NCBI GenBank assembly: GCA_025924775.1
Contig: JAICHS010000010.1
Coordinates: forward strand, 1 to 21,012
DNA from: Rhodanobacteraceae bacterium
GTDB taxonomy: Bacteria; Pseudomonadota; Gammaproteobacteria; Xanthomonadales; Rhodanobacteraceae
DNA length: 21,012 nucleotides
Direction: 5' to 3'
Shown: positions 15,530-21,012 of the stretch, one piece after another
How the letters are laid out: the number at the start of each line of letters is the position of its first letter
Numbering within the stretch: position 1 is the first letter of the stretch
Notes under the pieces: model-generated
Database searches by the model: none
What the model was told of the DNA's origin: nothing
Seen by the model: the letters and a program-made list of their open reading frames with translations, nothing else
Program-made: the position numbers and the translations under genes

Positions 15530-17158
15530 TTATTCGCCCAGGTTGTTGGTGGCCTGCATGAAGCGCGCGACATCGTCGTGCAGTTGCCGGTGCGACGGCG
15601 CGTGCGCGTACACCATGTGCCCGGAGGGGTAGAACGCGAAGTGGATGTTCTTGCGCAGGTTGTCCGGAATCGGCATGTGCCCGATTTCGTAGATGGCCGC
15701 GTAGAACGTCGTGGCCAGGTCGTAGAAGCCGCCCGCCACCATCACCTTGAGGTTCGGGTTGTACTTCATCGCGTGCGCCAGATCGCGCACGACGGTCATG
15801 TTCGGCCACGCAAACCGCGCGTCGGGTTGCTGGTGCTTCCAGTCCCAGTTGAAGTCTTCGGCGCCGTAGACCGACGGGCGGTATTTCAGGTCCTCGCCGA
15901 ACTTCAGGTTGTTGCGCACGTAGTCGTTGAACGCGGCGACGTAGGCCGAGCTGATGGCCGCCGACTGCGGGTCGTAGGCGGATTCCTTGTCGAGCGGATC
16001 CATGCTGGGGCCGGCAAAGCGCGAGTCGAGGCGACCGACGGTGGTGTCGGTACTGTTTTGCAGCTCGTGGGCGAACATGCTGCCGGTGACGCGCAGGTCG
16101 GCCTTCAAGATGTAATCGACCGGCAAGCCGGTCAGGTCGTGCATGCGTTCCGCGATCTTGCGCCGGGCTTCCGGGCTCAGCGTGTCGCTCGAGAACAGCG
16201 CCTGCTGGTAGTCGGTCTTGACGAAGTGGATGGCCTCTTCCAGCAGCGGCCCGAGCGGCTTGCCCTCGTACTTCGGCAGCATGTGGTGGTACCAGGCGGT
16301 GGCGGCGTAGCTGGGCAGGGCCGTCAGGTAGGGCAGGTCGTTGCCCGGGTTCATGTTGGCGCCATCGATGCCGGTATCGAAGTTCAGGATTTCCGAAAGC
16401 AGCACCACGCCGTTCAAGTCGACGTTGTCTTCGGCCTGCAGGATGTTGGCCAATACCGCGGAGCGGGTGGTGCCGTAGCTTTCACCGAACAGGTACTTGG
16501 GTGAATTCCAGCGGTCGTACTTCGACAGGAACTGGGTGATGAAGTGCGCGAACGCCTGCGCGTCGCCGTCGACGCCCCAAGTCTGCTTGGCCAGTTGCTT
16601 GTGGCTTTTGGCGCGCTCGGCGTCGTCCTTGCCCTGCGGCAGCAGGCGACCGAAGCCCGTGCCGGGCATGTCGATGAACACGAGATCGCTGGCATCCAGC
16701 AGGCTGTAGTCGTTGTTGACCAGCTGGTACGGTGCGGCTGGCGTGTGCGTATCGTCACGGGTGACGACGCGCTTGGGGCCCCAGGCGCCCATGTGCAGCC
16801 ACATCGTCGACGAACCGGGGCCACCGTTGTAGATGAAGGTGATCGGGCGTTTGGCGGGGTCGGCACCTTGCTTGAAATAGGCGAAGTAGCCCATCGCGAT
16901 TTCGGGCGTGGATTCCTTGGCGCCGGTACCGTCGATCACCAGCGTGCCGGCGACTGCCCGGTAGCTGATGGATTTGCCTTCCACCGTGACCGTGCCGGTG
17001 GTGGTGTTGGACAGCGGTTGCGACAGGCGTTGCACCAGTGAATCGGTGGCCGCGGCGGCGCTGGTGGTGGTTGCGGAGCTGGCGGGCGGTGCGGCGAAGG
17101 CCGGCGCGCTGCACAACAGCAGTACGGCGATGGCGGCAGTCAAGCGATTGGCTTGCAT
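15530..17158 (-). CDS. Secreted S10 family serine carboxypeptidase, copy 3
   Basis: The upstream-most member of the S10 triplet, 542 aa from the ATG at 17158. This start gives a clean signal peptide (MQANRLTAAIAVLLLCSAPAFA) with GGGAA a few bases upstream; the longer open frame adds 17 non-signal residues. The oxyanion motif NGGPGSS is at 111-117. The predicted triad is Ser227 (GESYGT), Asp480 (GGFYDLATT) and His514 (SGHMVY). It has GGFYDLATT where the other two have GGFYDLATP, a small difference next to the catalytic Asp. The low-complexity linker after the signal is shorter (about 23-38). It has its own promoter element and terminator. Confidence 0.94.
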   Translation of the reverse strand: MQANRLTAAIAVLLLCSAPAFAAPPASSATTTSAAAATDSLVQRLSQPLSNTTTGTVTVEGKSISYRAVAGTLVIDGTGAKESTPEIAMGYFAYFKQGADPAKRPITFIYNGGPGSSTMWLHMGAWGPKRVVTRDDTHTPAAPYQLVNNDYSLLDASDLVFIDMPGTGFGRLLPQGKDDAERAKSHKQLAKQTWGVDGDAQAFAHFITQFLSKYDRWNSPKYLFGESYGTTRSAVLANILQAEDNVDLNGVVLLSEILNFDTGIDGANMNPGNDLPYLTALPSYAATAWYHHMLPKYEGKPLGPLLEEAIHFVKTDYQQALFSSDTLSPEARRKIAERMHDLTGLPVDYILKADLRVTGSMFAHELQNSTDTTVGRLDSRFAGPSMDPLDKESAYDPQSAAISSAYVAAFNDYVRNNLKFGEDLKYRPSVYGAEDFNWDWKHQQPDARFAWPNMTVVRDLAHAMKYNPNLKVMVAGGFYDLATTFYAAIYEIGHMPIPDNLRKNIHFAFYPSGHMVYAHAPSHRQLHDDVARFMQATNNLGE

Positions 17159-17220
17159 GGAAGGTTCCCGGTTGGAATGGAGTGAAGGAATCCGAACGTG
17201 CGGTCGCACCCGGACCTTGC

Positions 17221-17264
17221 AGTATGCAAGCCGTGGCCCGCAAGTCCATCAGTCGCAAGTCATG
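17221..17264 (-). promoter_or_regulatory. Promoter/upstream element of S10 copy 3
   Basis: On the minus strand ATGACTT (17257-17263) and -10-like CATACT (17221-17226), with 31 bases between ATGACT and CATACT. Here the element also shows a clear second partial copy 14 bases downstream: ATGACTTGCG, then ATGGACTTGCG, which occupies the -35 position. This could mean a tandem activator site. Confidence 0.55.
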
Positions 17265-17344
17265 CCCCGCGCCACAGAACGCGCAGGGCGGGAAGAGCGC
17301 AGCGTATCCTGCCACGGCATCCGGCAGGCCGCGGGGGTGGGCGG

Positions 17345-19546
17345 CTACCTGCCCCGCCGGTCGGACTGTGCGGGCGGTGCCGGATGCGCGGCATCGATCA
17401 CGCGCACCGCGCGAAAGCCGATGTTGGTGTACCCGACGTCCGGGTCGGCCGTACCCCGGCGGCTGAGCGGGGTGTGTTGCTGGCCATCGCGCCAGGACAA
17501 CCCGCGAAACACTCGCGCGTCGGAGCTGCCACCCGCCAGCCATTCGCTGACGTTGCCGTACAGGTCGTAGGCCCCGACGCCACTGGCCGCGTAGTGGCCG
17601 ACCGGCGCGGTTTGTGCGGCGCCGTCGCTGCAGGACCAGCGGTCGTTGTCCACCCGGCTGTCGCGGCTGGCGTCATCCACGTTGCCCAGTTGACAGGCGT
17701 CGCCCTTCGGCATGCCTTGCGCCGCGCGCAGCCATTCGCTGTCGCTTGGCAGCTGGTAAAGCTGGCCGGTGGCACGGGACAGCCACGCCACGTATGCGCT
17801 GGCATCGTCCCAGCTGACGCACACGGCCGGGTGGTCGTCGGCCTGTGCAAAGCCAGGCGCCTGCCACGTGCGGTGCTGCAAGCGCGAGAACGGGTTGTAG
17901 GCTTCCAGGCACTTGGATGCGGGCCGGTGCGTGGCCGCCACGAACGCGGCGTACTGGCCGCGCGTGACTTCCAAGCGTTCGATGGCGAACGCGTGCGTGT
18001 CGCCGGAGGCCGGTACGTAGACGAGTGTGGGGCCACCCGGATCGCGCAGGCGGGTGCCCGCCGTGGGCGTCGCCGCTGCGCGCTCGGCGGCGGCGAGGTC
18101 AAAGCCGGCGGGGTACACCGCCGGCAACGAGGCGGCCAGCGGTTTCAGGGCGGCGACGCGTTTGGTGTCGCGGTCGCGGGCGGCCTTGGCGATGCTATCA
18201 CCCACGGTTTTCGCGAATGCCGCACGCCGTCGCCGCCACGCGCGCTCGGCCGGTGGACTCGCGTGACGGGCCAGCAGGTCGCATTGCTTCAGCAGCAGGT
18301 CAACTTGCGGCAAGTGATCGGCTTGCCAGGTGCCGTCCAGTTGCTTGCCCAGCGTCGCCAGCATGGCGTCGATGCCGGCGACGGCGGCAACGTTGCCCGG
18401 ATCCAGCGCCAGGACCGCAAGGTATTGCTCAGCGGCGTTGTTGCCCGGCGGTGCGAACAGGTGGCTCTCGCCGCGCAGTGCGTCAGCCTGCTGGATCAGC
18501 ACGCCGATGCGACTCGCGAGCGCCGACGGGGCGGCCGACGCCGGGATGGCGGGGGTGCCGCCTTGGATGGCAGCCGTGGAGGCCAGCGCCGGTACCGGTG
18601 TGCTGGCGCCGTCGGTTAGGATGACGGGCGCCGGGCGATGACGCAGCGCGGCCCAGGCCAACCCCGCCGCCACCACGACGGCAATGCCGCCGGCGATGCC
18701 GAGCGCGCGGCCCGACACCTGCAACGAGGCCCTGCCGCGACCCGCGCGGCGACCGCCGGCGCGCCCGTCGATCGCGGACAGTGCGCCGGCCATTTCCACC
18801 GCGTTCTGGAAGCGTGCTTCGGGCGCCTTGGCCAGGGCGCGATCGATCCACGGCTGCCAAGCGGCGGCCATTGGATGCAAGCGGGGGATGGGTTGCTCGA
18901 TGTGGGCGATGCCGGTGGCGACCGCATCGTCGCCCTCGAATGGCAGTTTGCCGGTGAGCAGTTGGTAGGCCAGAACGCCGACGCTGTACAGGTCCGAACG
19001 CTGGCCGGGCGGACGTCCGCGCGCCTGCTCCGGGCTCAGGTAGCCGGCGGCGCCGGGGTGCGGCCGGCCCAACTCGGCGGCGCAGCGGGCGATACCGAAG
19101 TCGGCCAGGCGCGCATTGCCGCGCTCGTCGAACAGCACGTTGGAGGGCTTGACGCCGCCGTGCACGATGCCGCGCCGGTGGGCGTAGTCCAGCGCGTCCA
19201 GCACCTCGCGCAGCAGTCTTGCGATCTTCAGCGGCTTGGTGCGCAGGTTGTGCCGTGACAGTTCCGCGCTCAACAGGAACGGCATGGAATGGAACAGGCG
19301 TCCGTCCTCGGTGTGGCCAATCTGGTGGATGCCGACGATGTGCGGGTGGGCCAGGCGGGCGTTGGTGCGCAGCAACTGCTCGAAACGCGCGATGGAGGCG
19401 ATGTCCGTCACGTCGAACACCTTCACCGCGACCTGGCGTTCCAGCGAGCGCTGCATCGCCACGTACACCGTTGCCGCGCCGCCGCTGCCGATGGCGTGGA
19501 CCAGTCGGTAGCCGGGTACCTCGATGTTCGCTTCGGCGTGGTTCAT
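17345..19546 (-). CDS. Membrane Ser/Thr kinase-like protein fused to FGE/sulfatase-modifying-factor-like domain
   Basis: A 733-aa fusion. Residues ~12-260 are a eukaryotic-type protein kinase fold: glycine loop AIGSGGAATVY (19-29), VAIK-type Lys42, alpha-C Glu56, DFG at 149-151, SPEQ (171-174) and Asp185 in SDLYSVG. The catalytic loop reads HGGVKPSN (129-136), so the HRD aspartate is Gly131 and the domain may be inactive. One membrane segment lies at ~281-301, followed by a linker and a TPR-like helical region (345-400, with LALDPGN). Residues ~508-716 are an FGE-sulfatase-like fold with GNVSEW (664-669), RGLSW (681-685) and GFRAVR (710-715). FGE enzymes carry catalytic cysteines between the RGGSW and GFR motifs, and none is present here. 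The kinase-like part should be cytoplasmic and the FGE-like part periplasmic. ATG at 19546 was chosen because the fold starts right after it; 33 upstream codons look non-coding. Confidence 0.9.
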   Translation of the reverse strand: MNHAEANIEVPGYRLVHAIGSGGAATVYVAMQRSLERQVAVKVFDVTDIASIARFEQLLRTNARLAHPHIVGIHQIGHTEDGRLFHSMPFLLSAELSRHNLRTKPLKIARLLREVLDALDYAHRRGIVHGGVKPSNVLFDERGNARLADFGIARCAAELGRPHPGAAGYLSPEQARGRPPGQRSDLYSVGVLAYQLLTGKLPFEGDDAVATGIAHIEQPIPRLHPMAAAWQPWIDRALAKAPEARFQNAVEMAGALSAIDGRAGGRRAGRGRASLQVSGRALGIAGGIAVVVAAGLAWAALRHRPAPVILTDGASTPVPALASTAAIQGGTPAIPASAAPSALASRIGVLIQQADALRGESHLFAPPGNNAAEQYLAVLALDPGNVAAVAGIDAMLATLGKQLDGTWQADHLPQVDLLLKQCDLLARHASPPAERAWRRRRAAFAKTVGDSIAKAARDRDTKRVAALKPLAASLPAVYPAGFDLAAAERAAATPTAGTRLRDPGGPTLVYVPASGDTHAFAIERLEVTRGQYAAFVAATHRPASKCLEAYNPFSRLQHRTWQAPGFAQADDHPAVCVSWDDASAYVAWLSRATGQLYQLPSDSEWLRAAQGMPKGDACQLGNVDDASRDSRVDNDRWSCSDGAAQTAPVGHYAASGVGAYDLYGNVSEWLAGGSSDARVFRGLSWRDGQQHTPLSRRGTADPDVGYTNIGFRAVRVIDAAHPAPPAQSDRRGR

Positions 19547-19684
19547 GGCAACGGCGATCCTGCAATGGCCATGCCAGTATCGCGCGGTGCACGTGAATCC
19601 ACACGCCTGTGTGCTGCGTGCCGACGCCTGCGCGCGTGTTCGCAAGGATCCGTTTGCATGATCACTCCCTACCGTCCGGACTGC

Positions 19685-20062
19685 TCAATCCCCGTCGGCG
19701 GGGCGCCCTTCCAGATGAAACCGGTGCATCAGGCGATGCATGAAGGGTGCCAGTAGCAGGCCGGCCGTGCCGACCAGCACCAGCCCGCTGTACAGGGCAT
19801 AGAGGCCTGCGAACAGCTTGCCCGCAACGGTGTGCAGGGTAGCCACCGGGCCCATGCCACCCAGGATCATGGCGGCATTGAGGAAGGCGTCCAGCCAGTC
19901 CATGCCTTCGGTCAGGCGGTAGCCCAGCATGCCCACGAGCAGCGAGACCGCAATGATCGCCGCGGCCGTGGCCACCGTCTTGCCGACGCGCCGCAGCAGG
20001 AACAGCCGCCAAGGCAGCAGCGGTTCACTGCGGTGTTCGTAGCGGAACAGGTGCGGGGGCAT
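19685..20062 (-). CDS. Small two-TM membrane protein with ion-channel-like pore layout
   Basis: A 125-aa inner-membrane protein: TM1 about 29-50, a short amphipathic segment EGMDWLDAFLNAAMILGGMGPV (about 52-73), TM2 about 82-106, then a basic/histidine-rich tail HRLMHRFHLEG. The TM - pore helix - TM order resembles the two-TM potassium-channel pore, but the TVGYG filter is absent and GGMGPV stands in its place. I recall similar small bacterial hypothetical proteins with 'GMGP' here, without known function. GGAG lies 5 bases before the ATG. It follows the DUF4442 gene by 27 bases, so it is probably the last gene of an operon. Channel function is only a structural guess. Confidence 0.8.
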   Translation of the reverse strand: MPPHLFRYEHRSEPLLPWRLFLLRRVGKTVATAAAIIAVSLLVGMLGYRLTEGMDWLDAFLNAAMILGGMGPVATLHTVAGKLFAGLYALYSGLVLVGTAGLLLAPFMHRLMHRFHLEGRPADGD

Positions 20063-20089
20063 CGGCGCTCCGTGGATGGCGCGTGGCGA

Positions 20090-20557
20090 TTATGCGGCAT
20101 CCGCGCCGCGCGCACGCGGCTTCAGTCGCACGTAAAGCTGCTTGCGCACGCGCGCGACCAGTTCGCCGCTGCCCGTCACCACGTCTGTGTCGAACCAGCG
20201 CAGTGTCTTTTCACCGGAGGCGGCGCCCTCACGCAGCGCGGTAATGGTTGCATCGTCGAGGCGAAATTGCGCGTAGACATTTTCGCGGCCCGGTGCCACG
20301 AATTCGATTTCGGCGGCCTTGTCCCACACGTAATAGTGGGGGCCCAGCCGGTGCAGGGCCAGCACCGAGTGGAACGGGTCGGTCATCGCGAACAGATTGC
20401 CGCCGAACTGGGTGCCGACGCCGTTGCGGTTCCACGCGTGCAGCTTGAGCACCACGCGTGCGGATGACCAATCCCCTGCGATGTTGAGCACCTTGATGCC
20501 GTTGGCGAGGAAGGGCGGCCACAGGTTCATCAGTCGCCTGAATGTGGCTGCGCGCAT
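20090..20557 (-). CDS. DUF4442 domain protein (hotdog-fold, thioesterase-like)
   Basis: A 155-aa soluble protein of the DUF4442 family, related to PaaI/YiiD hotdog-fold acyl-CoA thioesterases. The diagnostic run is visible: MNLWPPFLANGI near the N-terminus, WNRNGVGTQFGGNLFAMTDPF in the middle (the helix-bearing hotdog segment), then GPHYYVWDKAAEIEFVAPGR. A role in hydrolysing or binding acyl-CoA thioesters is a family-level inference; no substrate can be named. ATG at 20557 begins 5 bases after the cnoX stop with no obvious Shine-Dalgarno, which suggests translational coupling. A second in-frame ATG at 20530 is possible, but the residues before it (MRAATFRRL) look like the usual family N-terminus. 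Confidence 0.88.
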   Translation of the reverse strand: MRAATFRRLMNLWPPFLANGIKVLNIAGDWSSARVVLKLHAWNRNGVGTQFGGNLFAMTDPFHSVLALHRLGPHYYVWDKAAEIEFVAPGRENVYAQFRLDDATITALREGAASGEKTLRWFDTDVVTGSGELVARVRKQLYVRLKPRARGADAA

Positions 20558-20562
20558 GGTGT

Positions 20563-21012
20563 TCAGAACAGCAGCGAGGACATCTTGCGGCGGGTGGTCG
20601 CGACCAGCGCGTCGTCGTGGACGATGCGGAACGCGTCCAGCAGCCGCTTGCGCGCCAGGCCGTCGCTCCAGCCGCGGTCGGCGGCCAGGATCGCCAGCCA
20701 GTGCTGCATTGCGTTGGTTGCATCGGCCTGCAGCAGCTTGCGTACGCCCAGGCCGTCCTGTGCGGCGAAGTCGCGCGGATCGCGCTCGACGCGCGCCTGC
20801 AATTCCGCTGCGGGTGGAATCTGCGCCAGCGATTGCTGCATCGCCAGCAGTGCCGCCAGCGCCTTGGCGCGGTCGTCTTCGGCCAGGTCGACGGGCAGGG
20901 CATCCAGCGTGGCCTGTGCATCCGCGGTGTCGCCGGTGCGCGCGCGCGCCAGCGCCAGCTCCAGTTTCAGCGCGGCATCGTCCGGAGCTGCGGCCAGGGC
21001 GTCGGTCAGCCG
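20563..21012 (-). CDS. cnoX: CnoX/YbbN thioredoxin-like chaperedoxin, C-terminal part (truncated by window edge)
   Basis: The last 149 residues of a protein whose start lies beyond the window. They match the TPR-like C-terminal region of CnoX (YbbN), a chaperone that protects proteins from oxidative aggregation and hands them to GroEL or DnaK. Recognisable pieces are the helical repeat LKLELALARARTGD, QARVERDPRDFAAQDGLGVRKL, then a helix HWLAILAADRGWSDGLARKRLLDAF and the typical ending TRRKMSSLLF, close to E. coli YbbN's C-terminus. The thioredoxin domain itself is not in the window. It is the first visible gene of the leftward run with DUF4442 and the two-TM protein. Confidence 0.85.
   Translation of the reverse strand, partial: RLTDALAAAPDDAALKLELALARARTGDTADAQATLDALPVDLAEDDRAKALAALLAMQQSLAQIPPAAELQARVERDPRDFAAQDGLGVRKLLQADATNAMQHWLAILAADRGWSDGLARKRLLDAFRIVHDDALVATTRRKMSSLLF

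Noticed and set aside
13454..16504. Open plus-strand frame of about 1016 codons antisense to S10 copies 2 and 3
   Set aside because: It runs opposite two genes with intact catalytic motifs and spans their terminators and promoters. Its composition (Val, Arg, Gln, His repeats) is what GC-rich coding DNA gives in reverse. It repeats because the genes repeat.
17295..17335. Possible terminator after the kinase-FGE gene (CCTGCC...GGCAGG)
   Set aside because: Only a 6-bp stem with a 9-base loop and no T-run on the minus strand; not convincing.
1..21012. CRISPR arrays, tRNA/rRNA genes, insertion sequences, toxin-antitoxin or phage-defence genes
   Set aside because: I looked for regularly spaced repeats, tRNA-like arms, transposase-like frames and typical defence domains and saw none. 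All larger real frames belong to housekeeping, iron-uptake, peptidase or signalling families.

Overview
This is a GC-rich chromosomal window that looks like a gammaproteobacterium of the Xanthomonadales/Lysobacterales, perhaps Rhodanobacteraceae. That placement is an inference from gene content and codon bias: RapA, a Fiu/PiuC iron pair, secreted S10 and M13 peptidases, and a kinase-FGE fusion. No rRNA, tRNA, CRISPR array, insertion sequence or prophage gene was seen. Two genes at the left edge read rightward. Everything from about 1.7 kb to the right edge reads leftward (minus strand).

Layout. (a) 1-1654, plus strand: the C-terminal two thirds of an acetyl-CoA synthetase-type ligase, then a 76-residue hypothetical protein. 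(b) 1717-4548: rapA, the RNA polymerase-recycling SWI2/SNF2 ATPase, convergent with the small gene. (c) 4729-7762: a Fiu-type TonB-dependent catecholate siderophore receptor followed 4 nt later by a PiuC/YbiX PKHD-type dioxygenase. A promoter overlapped by a palindromic Fur-box-like sequence lies far upstream, which implies a leader of about 155 nt. (d) 8071-10221: an M13 (neprilysin/PepO-like) lipoprotein peptidase with a strong terminator. (e) 10414-11678: a DUF502 membrane protein translationally coupled to ThpR (2H RNA phosphodiesterase). (f) 11793-17158: three tandem, separately transcribed copies of a secreted S10 serine carboxypeptidase. (g) 17345-19546: a membrane-spanning Ser/Thr kinase-like protein fused to a formylglycine-generating-enzyme-like domain. 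(h) 19685-21012: an operon-like run of cnoX (ybbN, C-terminal part only), a DUF4442 hotdog protein and a small two-TM pore-like membrane protein.

How the genes work together. Regions (d) and (f) form a block of four exported peptidases, consistent with growth on peptides. Each S10 copy has its own terminator and its own upstream element pair, ATGACTT and CATACT, separated by the same distance in all three although the DNA between them has diverged. This suggests co-regulation by an unidentified activator. Region (c) is an iron-responsive uptake module.

Most notable points: the kinase-FGE protein lacks the catalytic Asp of the HRD motif and also the catalytic cysteines of FGE, so it may be a signalling or scaffold protein rather than an enzyme; the conserved promoter architecture of the S10 triplet; and the small pore-like protein with a non-canonical 'filter'. 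I see no wholly new multi-gene system.
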